A stretch of 64,000 nt of DNA from Pterois miles (taxonomy: Eukaryota > Chordata > Actinopteri > Perciformes > Scorpaenidae). Numbering within the stretch: position 1 is the first letter of the stretch; every line of letters begins with the position of its first letter. The DNA lies in contig CAMQGK010000565.1 in NCBI GenBank assembly GCA_947000775.1, positions 11,016,001-11,080,000 of the forward strand, read 5' to 3'. A program made the position numbers and the translations under genes. The notes beneath the pieces are model-generated. The model made no database searches and was not told the origin of the DNA. It saw only the letters and a program-made list of their open reading frames with translations. This document shows, one piece after another, positions 11,791-23,187 of this stretch.

Positions 11791-12606
11791 AAAGTGGTAA
11801 CTAAAAAAGGTGATAAGCAGTTGAATCTATGTTTTTTCCCCCCTAATAAGTTGTATTATTAAACTCAGAGTTTGTAGTCTGCAGGCGTGAAAATGAATCA
11901 TTTTCTGAAAACATCAGCTGAGGTTTCACCTTTAAATTTGTCCTGCAGTCTTTTTTCACCGCCGTCTGGTTTTAATGCTTTTAATGCTCAAGGTCAAGTT
12001 AGGAAACCTGATGAGACATAAACTAAAACGGTAATAACAACGTTCATTATATTATATTTAAACCTTTATCTGGGATCAGTCAGTAGCGGAGGTCAGAGCC
12101 GTTTGCATCGGTGTCTGTCCTCTGTCTTCCTGATCTGATGTCTGTATGTGCGTGACGTGAAGACACCTCTCTGCACAGTGTTGCCTTGGAAACTGGGGAA
12201 ACTATTTTGCTTCTCGCCCTCAATGAGTGGAGGGGTCGCCAATTGTTTGTGCACACTTACACACTTACACGCTTGCCATGACAGTTCAGACATAAAGGCA
12301 TGTAATGATGGGAGCGTGGTTTTCGTGCGTGTAATGGCGGCGTCTGTCATCCTGAGCAGAAGGCGTCACTCTGCTCCATTAGAGTCTCTGTGAGATGAAC
12401 AATAAGTGATTGCTGATAACAGCCGACACTGATGGGACACTTTGCTGCCTCTGGATCTGTGACTAAGACCTGATGTGATGCTATTACAGGGAGCCGAGCA
12501 AAGTTTGCAGGGTGACCTCTTGTAGAAGTTAACTTCTGCTGCCGTTACTGCCTCGTCCTCTGGGATCTGAAGCATGCAAATATAAAAACCTTGAGCTCTA
12601 CATGAT

Positions 12607-12862
12607 AGGGGTGTAAGAAAGTGTTGAATATTGCAATATTTAGTTTTATGATACTGTATCTGTTCTCAAAAACACTGCATTGGTTTGTCAATAATAGTTT
12701 AAATGCAAAGATTAACTCTGTCAATATAATTTCCTTAACAAAGAGATGCATCATCTCAGTGGTGTCTTCTTTATACTATATCTCAATTTATTGAATCATA
12801 ACCTCTGTGTCATGATATACTGTATATCTTATCGCCAGATTCTTGCAACCACACAGCCCTAG
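12607..12862 (-). repeat. Candidate short DNA element with GGGCTGTG end
   Basis: The minus strand opens CTAGGGCTGTGTGGTTGCAA and closes near CACTTTCTTACACCCCTA. It is AT-rich with internal ATCGCAATAT-type motifs, as in other fish elements starting AGGGCTG. No second copy was confirmed in the window. Confidence 0.35.
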
Positions 12863-13262
12863 TACATGACATTTATGCAATAACTGCACAGAGTTTCGTC
12901 CATGTTTGTGAGAATAAAATCAGTGTCATACTCCGATTCACACATTAAGGCTGTCTAAAAACTCTGCTGCACAGCTAATGCTAACTATACTGTTCCCGTG
13001 TGGGAATGCTAACTGTGTTGCCAAATTTATACTAGCTTCTGCGGAGCTGCAGAGATGGTGACTATGCGCCAGGCACCGGCGACCCACGGGAGTCTGATAG
13101 GAGGATCAGAGGCTGGATTGTGTTAAGATGCCACCTCCTTATTTGGTTCTCCCTTTTCCTCAGTATTCATTCTAGACACAGGAGCTCGTCCTCCTCATCC
13201 AACTCAGCCATCATTTTTTTTTCCAGCCATGTAGTCGCGTTGGGCCAAACTTCTATGGACTT

Positions 13263-13485
13263 GGGGCGGCTGTGGCTCAGAGGGTAGAGCAGGTCGTCCA
13301 CTAATCGGAAGGTCCGCTGTCGATGTGTCCTTGAGCAAAACACTTAACCCCAAATTTCTCCAGAGAACATAGCCATCAGTGTATGAATGTGTGTGAATAG
13401 CTGAATACTGACATGTAGTGTGAAACGCTTTGAGTGGTCAGAAGACTAGAAGAGTGCTATTTAAACACAAGTCCATTTGCCATTT
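13263..13485 (+). mobile_element. tRNA-derived SINE, plus strand
   Basis: Starts GGGGCGGCTGTGGCTCAGAG with an A-box-like TGGCTCAGAGGGTAGAG. The B-box region is partly deleted (compare the copy at 48835-49140). The body has TCCTTGAGCAAAACACTTAA and the end has CAAGTCCATTTGCCATTT. The same family as 48835-49140, in the same orientation. Confidence 0.8.
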
Positions 13486-13959
13486 AACTATTTAATCACG
13501 CCTATCAAATAAATTAAAGACCTTGCAAAGGATATGAAAACTGCAGCTCCAAATCAGAGACAGATTACAAGCAGTGTACGTCAGCCTCCTGTGGCAGAAG
13601 TGAGTCTTACAACAACAAACACTTAGAGAAATGATCCTGACAAAACCTTTTTCCCCACCCACCTGTTTCACTGATGAAAAGATAATTGAGGAACTTAAGG
13701 AACGACCTGTTCTTAAGTCATAAACAGGACGAAGTCATTTAAATCCTAGAAACTGGATCACCAGAACGTCTTGTGTCTTGTGACTTGAGTAGAAGTGTTC
13801 ATTCACACAGTGTGACCTGAAAGTGTCAGGATCTGGCTGAGCAGACAGCATGATTCAGATGTGCAGTGTGAGGACATACTAACACTACAGTAAACGTACT
13901 AGTTCAATGAAACCACTGTGTGTGTGCTCGGCTGTAAAGAGGATCCTTGTGTGTTTCAG

Positions 13960-14071
13960 ATGGGGGACTCAGGGGGACTTCACCACCACTCACCCTCTGC
14001 CCTCGGTCAAAGTGAAGCTGTTCACGGAGAGCACCGGGGTGCTGGCTCTGGAGGACAAGGAGCTGGGCCGG
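13960..14071 (+). CDS. cadps2: cadps2 exon (window exon 4): C2 domain, middle
   Basis: 112 nt. The first base (A) completes the split Gln codon, followed by 37 codons ending in phase 0. Acceptor GTGTTTCAG, donor CGG|GTGAGA. It encodes WGTQGDFTTTHPLPSVKVKL then FTESTGVLALEDKELGR, among the most conserved stretches of the CAPS C2 domain. Upstream ATGs near 13907 and 13918 are intronic and unrelated. The donor is followed within about 30 nt by an ACAACACG tandem array. Confidence 0.94.
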
Positions 14072-14100
14072 GTGAGAGTCCAACCGCACTGAACCACACG

Positions 14101-14145
14101 CACGACAACACGACAACACAACAACACGACAACACGACAACACAA
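14101..14145 (+). repeat. ACAACACG short tandem array beside a splice donor
   Basis: Five to six imperfect 8-bp units (ACAACACG / ACAACACA), starting about 30 nt after the donor at 14072. Purely simple sequence. Confidence 0.85.
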
Positions 14146-15129
14146 CATGGGTGTGTTCATGTATGATCGGTCTTTTGGGGCGTTGTTAGCTACGATTGAT
14201 TTGTACCATACCTGATTACGATAGCCCCCTTACCACTCCCTCGCCGCTCAGCTTTCACATTGGTGAAGTTGCTCTGTTCTCAAATACACTTGCGTCATCA
14301 TCCACGTGTATTTGTTTATGTTGAGACCAGCTGTTCTAGTGCCGGAGCGTCATAAAATACTCAACACCGAGTTTGATGTGAAAATATGGTGACTCTACAT
14401 GTTGTTTCACGCTGCTGTCTGTCTCTCTCTACCCGCTGAGCATCTGTCGCTCTTCAGGCAGACTGTTAAATTAGCTAAATAAAATAAAAAGACATCGCTC
14501 GACCTCACTGCCGACTATTGTTTATATTTAAAGTCTCTCTTATTTGCCTTCCTGCTTCATCACCCATGGCCATACAGCTTAGAGGTATTCAGCTAAAACT
14601 TAAAGAGGCCCAGTCAGGGAAAAACTCTTGAAGCAAAGGTCCAGAAGATCATAATGTCTGACTATTTATTGTGATTATATATTTAAGTAGCCTCGTAGTT
14701 GTCTCAACATCTGCATGTGATCAATACCTGACTGTCAAATCAAATGAATTCAGTGCGATTCAAAAACCTTTTGACAATATTTATTGTCACGTAACATACG
14801 TACATGTATGCCTGCAGATATGTATAATGTCCTCTCATTAACTAAATAAAAATAGGGCTGCATTTCAAAATAAGTAAAAATAATAATAATATAATAAAAA
14901 GTGAAAAATGTGCAAATAATAATTTCTGTCTCAGTCGTCTGTTTCTCTCCCTTCGTTCTCTCTACCTGTATCTCTATCTTTCTTTTTCTTTCTATTGTCT
15001 TTTCATGTGTAACTTGATGATTTATCACTCCATTTTTCAGTTTATTATTGTTATTTTCACCCCTGATATCACACAGCCTCGTGCAAGATTAAACCTATAC
15101 AGACAGCTTACAGTAGATATAATATCCCA

Positions 15130-15158
15130 TATAATAATAATAATAATAATAATAATAT
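15130..15158. repeat. (AAT)n microsatellite
   Basis: About nine ATA/AAT units in AT-rich intron. Confidence 0.9.
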
Positions 15159-16007
15159 AATATCACAAGATACTTTCTTACAGTATAGCTAGAAGCATCA
15201 CAACAAGTGAGTATTTATTGATCACATACATAAGTATGTATATTTCACATATTTAATCAAACTGACTCAATAAGTGTCAGTAACAGTGACGTAGAGTCAA
15301 AACAGAAAAAGTGCATCTCTGATGGGCGGGTCCAACAAACCTTGGACATCTGACCAGGAGACCAGTGTTGGAGACCGGTCTTCTGTTTTCCAAGTTTCAT
15401 TAGTGACGAGTCGCATGTTTTTTATTGTGTTTTCTGTAGCTGTGTTATGTTGTCTATGTATATATTTGACTTATTTTAAGCCCAACCAGGGTGTCTTTCC
15501 TTACCCTAGCTAAGTGTTTTTCTTACCTGAACCTCGAGAGGTTGTAGAGCTTCATCAGCAGCAGACTGACTGTCATCACGTTTACGCCCTGTTGCTTCTA
15601 ACAGCACCGACTCGGTCAGCATCAGGACCAGCAGCTGAAAGTAAATTTGAAAATCAAGTGTCCTGTTGGAGACTCGTTGGTTTATGTGAGGATGTAAAAA
15701 TGGAGTCTGCAGGGTTAATCAGTCTCTCAGTGCTCTCCGACTTCTCTACTGTCTCCGGCTCTCAGCTCCAAGCCCACTGGTTACTTGCAAAAGCTAAAAA
15801 AATGTCTGCAAATGTTTCGTTTTGTTTATTTTTTTAACACAATATATACAGTATATGGATTGCAGGCCACTGAATTGAATCAAAATTGTATCGTGGCGAC
15901 GTGATATCGACCAATGTTGTATTGTCTTTCAAAGAATCAATATAATATAATACAAACATTTAGTGATGAAAGTTGTGATTCACTACCACAGAGTATTGGG
16001 ATCACAC

Positions 16008-16354
16008 TGAAGGGAAAAAGTCTGAGATTTTGAGAATAAAGTCAAACTATTTCAAGGAAAATGGTGGTTTCCTCCTCCACTAAAGAGTCGGTGTATTTCT
16101 TCAGAATAAACTCAGTTTCTTCCTCCGTCTTTTCCAGGTCCTGATACTGATGAGACAAAAGACGAAGTATTTGGATATTTGTGAAACCTCACAAGATGCT
16201 TCACGTTCCTCATTTTCACACAGAGCACGCTGCTCTGTTTCAATCTAAAATAACATAAAATGATTACGTTATATTACGACTTTTTTCTCCTAAACTCATG
16301 ACTTTATTTTTTTTATTCTCAAAACCTCCGATTTTTTTTTTTTCCCTCAACGTG
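16008..16354. repeat. MITE-like element with AATAAAGTC / GACTTTATT ends, copy 1
   Basis: Begins TGAAGGGAAAAAGTCTGAG and ends TTTTCCCTCAACGTGG, opposed versions of the same end. It contains the core GTCCTGATACTGATGAGACA and CTCATTTTCACACAGAGC shared with copies at 51260-51866 and 53945-54370. It looks like a non-autonomous DNA element with long, low-complexity inverted ends. Confidence 0.65.
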
Positions 16355-16509
16355 GGCCTGATACTCATAATAACAGTCGGCATAATTCACACCAGAGCTG
16401 GCATGCTGATATGTGAAAGTTAACAGGAGATCACCTGTTGGCTGTTTCTACTGATTCCATCGTTCAGACTGACCAATCCCTGCCCTCCTCTGTGCCCCGC
16501 CCCCCTCAG

Positions 16510-16649
16510 GTGGTCATGAATCCAACCACCAACGGGCCGAAGCAGGCCGAGTTCCACCGGATGGTCGTCCCCAAGAACAGCCAGGACTCAGAGCTGAAGA
16601 TCAAACTGGCCGTCCGCATGGACAAACCCCCCAACATGAAGCACAGCGG
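16510..16649 (+). CDS. cadps2: cadps2 exon (window exon 5): C2 domain, end
   Basis: 140 nt, starts phase 0, ends with GG of a split Gly codon, donor GG|GTGAGT. It encodes VVMNPTTNGPKQAEF, then HRMVVPKNSQDSELKIKLAV and RMDKPPNMKHS. The first 14 residues are variable in the family (a loop), whereas HRMVVPKNSQDS is a CADPS2-type signature and LKIKLAVRMDKP closes the C2 fold. The reading frame upstream of 16510 is open for about 70 nt but is intron. Eleven nucleotides after the donor a 25-bp minisatellite begins. Confidence 0.94.
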
Positions 16650-16660
16650 GTGAGTCTGCC

Positions 16661-16760
16661 GGGTCACAGGGTCCAGTCCTCTACAGGGTCACAGGGTCCA
16701 GTCCTCTACAGGGTCACAGGGTCCAGTCCTCTACAGGGTCACAGGGTCCAGTCCTCTACA
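16661..16760 (+). repeat. 25-bp minisatellite, four copies, next to a splice donor
   Basis: Four essentially identical 25-bp units containing GGTCCAGTCCTCTACA, starting 11 nt after the GTGAGT donor of the exon at 16510. The near-perfect identity suggests recent expansion and probable length polymorphism. Confidence 0.95.
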
Positions 16761-17063
16761 GGGACACCATGTCCAAAGCCTGTTAAAGTCAGTCAAATGA
16801 AGGTTAAACCATTTCTGTTTTCGTTCCCTCTAAAACATTCAAACACGTCTGAAACCAGGACTAGACCAGATCTGCTCCTGTTTCGCTCCCCTGTTTGTCT
16901 TCTGCTTCGTAGTTTTATAAACCTTTGAACCAACATCTACATTTCTCCCACTGTGATCAGTGTCTTATTTCCTCCCTAAATACGACACAACAGCTGAGTG
17001 ATTTACGCATTTTGAGGGTTTTTCAGTCAGTGATGTGACCACGGTGTGATGATGCCGAGCAGA

Positions 17064-17440
17064 CAGATCCACCTTCAGCTGAGGGTTCAGATCCACCTTC
17101 AGCTGAGGGTTCAGATCCACCTTCAGCTGAGGGTTCAGATCCACCTTCAGCTGTGGGTTCAGATCCACCTTCAGCTGAGGGTTCAGATCCACCTTCAGCT
17201 GTGGGTTCAGATCCACCTTCAGCTGTGGGTTCAGATCCACCTTCAGCTGAGGGTTCAGATCCACCTTCAGCTGAGGGTTCAGATCCACCTTCAGCTGTGG
17301 GTTCAGATCCACCTTCAGCTGTGGGTTCAGATCCACCTTCAGCTGTTGGTTCAGATCCACCTTCAGCTGGGGTTCAGATCCACCTTCAGCTGAGTGTTCA
17401 GATCCACCTTCAGCTGTGGGTTCAGATCCACCTTCGCTGA
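17064..17440 (+). repeat. 24-bp minisatellite, about 15.7 copies, each with CAGCTG
   Basis: The unit contains AGATCCACCTTCAGCTG followed by AGGGTT or TGGGTT. Because 24 is a multiple of three, it leaves open frames on both strands. One unit near 17365 is a base short and breaks those frames. Each unit carries the palindromic E-box CAGCTG. There is no evidence that it is translated. Confidence 0.97.
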
Positions 17441-18691
17441 ATGCAGGCTGTCAGCTCCACCTGCTGGAGCACAAACAGTCTGAGGACCACATGACGCTGA
17501 CGTGATGCTGAATTAATACACATCTGAAACAGGACATGACGCTGCGTTATTAACACAATATAATCCATAATTTCATCAGGTCATCACTGATACATTTACT
17601 TATTAAGGATCAATAGATCTGATAGTTTTAGCTTCTCATCACAGGAAATGTTGATTTCAGTCACATCTGTTTGGGCCTTAAAAAGTCTAAAATCAAATGT
17701 AAAACCCCAAAAATGTCTGACATTCTCACAAAATGTCTTAAATCCAGTTTTGGCAGGTCTTGAAATTTCATTAATGTTATTTTTGTTTTAAAAGAAATGA
17801 ATTATCTTGCTTTTAAATGTCTTGTTTTTTGAGCATGCCACAACAAATCTATAAAGCAGAACCAAGAGAATAGCTGTTCTCCCCGGATATAATTCATGTC
17901 TCGGTGACGTTGCTTTCGTCAGTCTTTAGGTCAGAGCGCTAAAACCAGATAAAAGGTGGATAAATGTAAGTTCGGTTAGCTGTGGTTGGAGAACAGTGAA
18001 TTTAGTGGTTGAAGCTGGTGTCTGGAGACGTATTTGAAGCTCGCTCTGCAAGAAATCTTTGAAACTTGTAACGTTGGGCATCATGTTTTTGGAGTCACGT
18101 GTCAAGTCAGAAAAACATAAAGCGGTTGTAAAAAAAAAAAAAAAAAAAACAGCAGCCAGTATTGATCTGGATCTGGATCTGGATCTGGAGCATCAACTCC
18201 AGTCAACCTCCAGACGGCGTTTGGAGCTCCCCCTCCACTAAAAGCTGAGCTGATCTGGACTTGACCCTCGGCAACCGAGCATCAGTCACATAGCAGCAAC
18301 AGCTTTCTGTCGTATCCTTAGTACTTTGTTGCCAGTGTGAATGTAAAGTGGGTCTTAAATTGCATCCATAATGGTCTTTAAAAGTCTTAAAAACTCTTAA
18401 ATTTGACTTGTTGAAACCTACAGTTACCCTGATCCCCTATCCCCTGTTACCCCTAAAACTGAGGTTTTCAGCCTCAGTTTTATTCAGTCCCTTACACTTG
18501 ATGATCGTTGATCACTCAGCAGGCTCACTCAGGCCACCAAAGGTGATTTTAGATGATTTGATTAGGTTGTGATTCGGTGATGCGGCTGTACATCCATTTA
18601 CTAAAATCTAAAACCTGCTGAGGCCGCGTGTCTGTTTGTAGTTCTTACTTTCTGCCAGAAGATGGCAGCAAGACATCATATTCAAACCTAC

Positions 18692-18695
<4 letters not shown>

Positions 18696-18755
<60 letters not shown>
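18696..18755. repeat. (TG)n dinucleotide microsatellite
   Basis: About 30 uninterrupted TG units running into a GGGGGGG tract. Confidence 0.97.
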
Positions 18756-18757
<2 letters not shown>

Positions 18758-18904
18758 GGGGACTCACCTTCTTTTTGGGGACAAAATTCACATCCTCATA
18801 ATGTAAAACATTATATTTTAGGGTGAGGACTTGGTTTAGGTTTAAGTTAAGGTTAGGCTTAAGGTAAGGGTCGCTGTGTTTTCATCAGCTTAGAATGAGT
18901 GAGG

Positions 18905-19041
18905 AGAGTCCTCTTCATGGAGTCTGCCGCCATGTTTCTACGGTAACCCACAGAGCACATACCAAACTCTGGCTCTATAGAGGGACACTGGCGGTTTCAT
19001 GTTGGCCAGACGCCACCTGATCCTCCGTACTGCTCCTTTAA
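18905..19041. repeat. Fragment of an interspersed repeat ending in ACTGCTCCTTTAA
   Basis: Contains CTCTTCATGGAGTC, GCCATGTTTCTACGGTA and the end ACTGCTCCTTTAAA. Related fragments, in the same orientation, lie at 62128-62283 and about 33635-33797. I recognise it as a frequent fish repeat of unassigned class. Confidence 0.6.
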
Positions 19042-21879
19042 ATTCTTTAAAAGCAGATCTCAGAAATCTACATTTCAAATTGATAACAGGATATTAACTT
19101 TTAACCTTAGCACATTAAGTACTCGACTCCTTTCTTTTGCAGGAGTTGTATAAAAGTGTTAAAAATCTGTCCATGGATATGAGATGTGAGTTAATTAAAA
19201 TTCCTCCTGTTACTGAGAAGTTTGGATTTTACCGTTTTGCCAGTAAAACTCAATGACTTCCTGCTTTTTCATAGAATATTTTGTTTGTACGTCCTCTGGT
19301 GTTTTGAAGAATCCTGCAGTGAACAAGGCGTTGAGCGTAAATGGCTTCGTGCCGAGCCCTCAGAAGAGCGCCGGGCTGTGAAGCAGATTTACATGGTGGC
19401 CAAACGGTGGTACGTGGTCCCATTGGGCCCTAAAGACTTTTTCCCATAGACTTACATTGACTTACAAAGAGATGTCTGTAACTCAGTGGTCCTAAAAGTT
19501 GTAAAATGCACTAAAAGCCGAATCCAGAGTTATTTTCCATCCTCTGGTCATGTGAATGAGACCCAGACCGAGGCTGAAGCTCGGCTCGGTGTGTCGGGGC
19601 CTTTACGCGAGGAGAGGAGGCGAGGACGTACAAACAAAGAAATGAGAAGAACCCTCTGTGTCAGACGTCCTCAGTTTTCCTTCCTCACTTTCTCTCCTTG
19701 TGGTCCACACAGCCTCCTCCAGGAGTCCTCACGCTCTGTTACTATAATGATCACTGTGGGAACCAGATGTAACCGGAGGTCCTCTGTTTACTTCTACACA
19801 GTTCACAATGGCCCCGTTAACGCCGTTTTGTACCGCTGATAGCGGTGGCGGTCCAGTCTCTGCGTTGTGTTTGAGAGCAGACCGAATGGCTGGTCACATT
19901 ACACACCAGCGAACCACAGACAACTCCGACGTCGATTCATGATGGATTTATTTGCTGACAAGCACTTCGAGACACATGTTCACCTTCCTGGTCTCTTAGA
20001 TTATACATCATGCATAGACTACACATTGATATTTACAGATTAAAATTTACACACACTCACCTGGTAGACACAAACCCAGAAATGTACACCTAATGATTAT
20101 CAAATAAAGGTAAAATTGCTTTCTGTGTTCCATCGGATCAGTCAGATACAGAGCTGGTGCAGTTCCCAGACGCCTCCACCAGGGGTCAGTGTTCGTCTCC
20201 CCGTGAGTCCAGCTGCTCTCAGCTGGTCATCCAGCTCTTCTTCACGTGTTTGTGCTGTCATTCCTGATTTATTAAAGACACAATCAGTGATCCACCTGCT
20301 GAAAGGTGTCACCCTTTGTTTATTTATTCATTATTTCTTTCTCCATTCAGGGGATTTGATGCTGTTTTCACTGTGAATCACACAGGGCAACTGTTAGTCA
20401 TTTCTGATAAAAAATAGAAATAAATTCCACATATTTCAAGATCAACAATAAATGACTCATCTCACGGCAAAGAAATAAATCCCAAGTGACACAGGAATGT
20501 ATGCTGCTTAAAGTAAAGAAAAAAAGAACAGAAATAAATGTGTAACATTTGTATTATTTATGGGTTCAGACCTCAACGTCGTGAATCCTTTTGAAAGGCC
20601 GAGAGACGCGAGCAGACTTTTGACTTTCTGAGTGGAAAAAGAGACAAACGGGAGCCGTTGTGGTTCACAGACGGCTGATGTTTTCTGTGGAAGCAGCAGC
20701 GAGGACGGTCGCTGAGGGGAGCATTTCACTCCACATCACTGCTGTGATTTCTGCACAAAATATTCCTGTTTCTGGACTCACGTCTGTGTTTTACTTGTTG
20801 CTCGTATTGAACACGTGATCTTACTGTGATCACAATGGAAGAAAGAAATGCAGTCGATTCTTTTATGATTTATGATTATCGTGATTTTATCATCTTCTAT
20901 GGCAGCTTAATACAACAGCATCTTTTTTTTTTTTACTAAATAGATTAATTAATAGGTAGGTTTGCTTTCAGGAGCAGGGAGGAGAGACAGTGAAAGAACA
21001 ACCAGAAAGCTTCATTAATTTAAAAAAAATAAGTAAATGTTAACGCCAATAAGTCATTATAGTGGAACAGTAAATGTGCCCTCCTTCACCAGTCGAAACA
21101 AGTCATTTGCTAAGATCATATTTTATTGAAAAAAAAAATGATGTTTTGACCAAAACAAAATTGGGGTTAAATATGCTTTTTAAAAATAATAATTTGGTGT
21201 AAATTCTAAATATGTAAATACCTTATTTAGTGGAGTATTTCTACTGGTACAACTGTAAAAAAAGACCTTAATTTAAGTTGTTATTAATGTACAAATGTAT
21301 GTGATGTGTGTTTTATATAAATTAGCAACAAAATGAGCTGATGAGATTTGTAAATCTACAAAAACAATGACCTTGAATTTATACTCAGTAACATTCTGGA
21401 GATGTCACAGCACAAAAAAAAAAAAATCATCTTTACTCCAAGTTATTTAACCTCTTTTTTCTTATAAATGAGAAGAAAAATGCTGAAATGGATGAAATTA
21501 TTTAATGTTACAGGAGACAGACCTAGAAGATGAAACATAGTGGAAATAATTTTAAGATAATTAAAAAATAATCCATGAGACAATTCTTTCAGGTCATTTA
21601 CTCTTTATTTATTGATTTATTTATTTTATTATAAACAAGTACCAAAATCTACAACCAGTGTGTGTTGGGAAACTTTCACACCAATCAACGATTCTGGTTT
21701 TTAACCCACTGACAGTCATTTCTAGATGGTTCTCGAAGGGAAACTGTAGTTTTTCTTGTTTTAATGAAACAAGTCCAGTGTGTCATCACTCTTTAAAAAG
21801 CCCTTAAAGTGTGAATATCCAGCTAAATGACCAGTTAAAGATGGATGTTGAGGACTGTTAAATGCCTGCGGTGAACTCT

Positions 21880-22330
21880 TTGGAGTCTGCGGTCCATCGT
21901 CGCGGACGTTGAGCGGCTGAATGGATGTCTGAAACCCTGCAGGAGGACGGACGGCCAAATCATTTTCACAAGTGGCCGGCGAGCGGTGCCACATGTTAAC
22001 CCGGAGCCGTGCAGAATGGCCCAGATTCTCCGTCCAGACGCGCCGCGGCCTTGACTGGAGGCCTTTTCTTTAAGGGCGGGCGGCAGGGCTGAAGAAAGAG
22101 GTCTCGCCATCGATTGATTTTCCTCACTTGCACTTGCCTGTATCCCACGCTTCAGGAGGCCCGGGAGCAGCCATTGATTGAGAGGCCACGCTGGTCATTC
22201 TTCCATTTTCCTCAAGACTTCTTCATTGAGCGTCTGTCTGTGTCACGGCCTCTCTCAGCTCAGGACTCATTACTTTCTCCTTTCTCTCTCTCACTGGGGG
22301 AGGAGACGAGTGTGTTAATAATGTCCACAT
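21880..22330. other. Non-repetitive GC-richer block, candidate regulatory element
   Basis: A block rich in CG dinucleotides with paired ATTGATT motifs (CGATTGATTTTCC, CATTGATTGAGAGG) and no second copy in the window. It has neither an exon-like frame nor repeat hallmarks. Conservation could not be tested. Confidence 0.25.
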
Positions 22331-22822
22331 AATGTGATAGAAAGATATACTTTTGTTTTTTTTTTTTGCATTAAATCATCAACATCACATGTCAGAAGTC
22401 GTCTTCAAATCTCCAAACCCCTTCAAATGATTCTTGCAAATGATTATTTTTTGTGCACAGTGATGTTATTTATTGTTTGCATCCTCGGTGTTAAAGTGTC
22501 ACCTTCATGGCCACACAGGGACTGCAGTTATTGTCATTATCGCTTCAGTTGTGGATCATTTCTTTGGTTTACCAGTTCATCTTTTTTTGTCCAACGTATC
22601 AGTAAATAATGAAATAAGTCATCTGAGTTTCTGAAAGTCCAAGCCGACGTCTTCAGAGGTCTTGTTTTGCCTGACCGACAGTTCGGCACCCAAACGTGTT
22701 CGGTTAGCAAACCCTCACACTAGAGGAACTGCTTTATTCATTTATTTCTTTATTGTGTGATCAAATTTAATCGATTTTAAGGATATGCATTGGAAATTAT
22801 TAATAAAGAATTGCAGAACTTA

Positions 22823-22968
22823 CAGCAAAACCTTAATTGAATAACACAAAAATAAGCTTCATGCTCAAAATTATTTAAATAATTATAAAATCTCCTGATG
22901 GTTATATTGTATTTCAGGTACCTGTGTACTGTGGGACAGAGAATCCGGAAACACTGGAGATTATTAAC
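22823..22968 (+). pseudogene. Decayed tandem duplicate of the exon at 23121, with its acceptor
   Basis: The interval repeats 22987-23165. Both copies run AAAACCTTAATTGAA, then AAATAATT(A/G)TAAAA, CTCCTGATG, TATATTGT and TTTCAG|GTACCTGT. The duplicate's exon part reads YLCTVGQRIRKHW in place of YLYAVGQRVWKRW, keeps the AG acceptor at 22916-22917, loses similarity after about 50 nt, has no donor at the equivalent position and reaches TAA at about 22983. It is therefore a dead exon copy, or at most a poison-exon acceptor. Confidence 0.85.
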
Positions 22969-23120
22969 AAATTATTACATAATTTAAAAGAAAACCTTAA
23001 TTGAAATCACAATAATAATGATAATAATGAATTATTATTATGTTATTTTTGATATTGTTGTTGTTATTATTGAGTTAAATAATTGTAAAACCTCCTGATG
23101 TCGTTTATATTGTGTTTCAG

Positions 23121-23187
23121 GTACCTGTACGCTGTGGGACAGAGAGTCTGGAAACGCTGGAAAAAACGATATTTCGTTCTTGTTCAG
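23121..23187 (+). CDS. cadps2: cadps2 exon (window exon 6): start of PH domain
   Basis: 67 nt. The first base G completes the split Gly codon, followed by 22 codons, acceptor TGTGTTTCAG and donor CAG|GTAAGA. It encodes YLYAVGQRVWK then RWKKRYFVLVQ, the first strands of the PH domain with the basic WKRWKKR patch. The Tyr-Leu-Tyr-Ala-x-Gly-Gln form is CADPS2-like. In the family the PH domain binds acidic phosphoinositides, mainly PI(4,5)P2, at the plasma membrane and also contacts vesicles. A diverged copy of this exon lies about 205 nt upstream. Confidence 0.94.

Larger units (their letters stand above)
5991..13959 (+). other. cadps2: cadps2 intron between exons at 5869 and 13960 (about 8 kb)
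   Basis: Non-coding. It contains three copies of one unidentified interspersed family (about 6500-7330, 8735-9040, 11165-11790), a long (AC)n at 8162-8209, LINE/SINE-type TATCTTATCT tails at 8640-8732 and 11110-11157, SINEs at 9078-9291 and 13263-13485, a candidate element at 12607-12862, and a non-repetitive block at 9760-10260 that may be regulatory. Confidence 0.7.
14072..16509 (+). other. cadps2: cadps2 intron between exons at 13960 and 16510
   Basis: Non-coding. It contains the ACAACACG array at 14101-14145, an (ATA)n run at 15130-15158, and a MITE-like element at 16008-16354 made of AATAAAGTC motifs. The acceptor tract at 16485-16509 is C-rich (CCCGCCCCCCTCAG). Confidence 0.7.
16650..23120 (+). 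other. cadps2: cadps2 intron between exons at 16510 and 23121 (about 6.5 kb)
   Basis: Non-coding. It contains minisatellites at 16661-16760 and 17064-17440, a poly-A run at 18129-18149, a (GATCTG)n run near 18163-18190, a long (TG)n at 18696-18755, a repeat fragment at 18905-19041, a GC-richer block at 21880-22330 that may be regulatory, and a decayed duplicate of the next exon at 22823-22968. Spans 19100-21800 show AT-rich intron with no coding sign. Confidence 0.7.

Noticed and set aside
16965..17440. Open frames of 95-131 codons on both strands with 8-residue repeats
   Set aside because: They are translations of a 24-bp minisatellite inside an intron; three registers are open, and there is no splice or start context.
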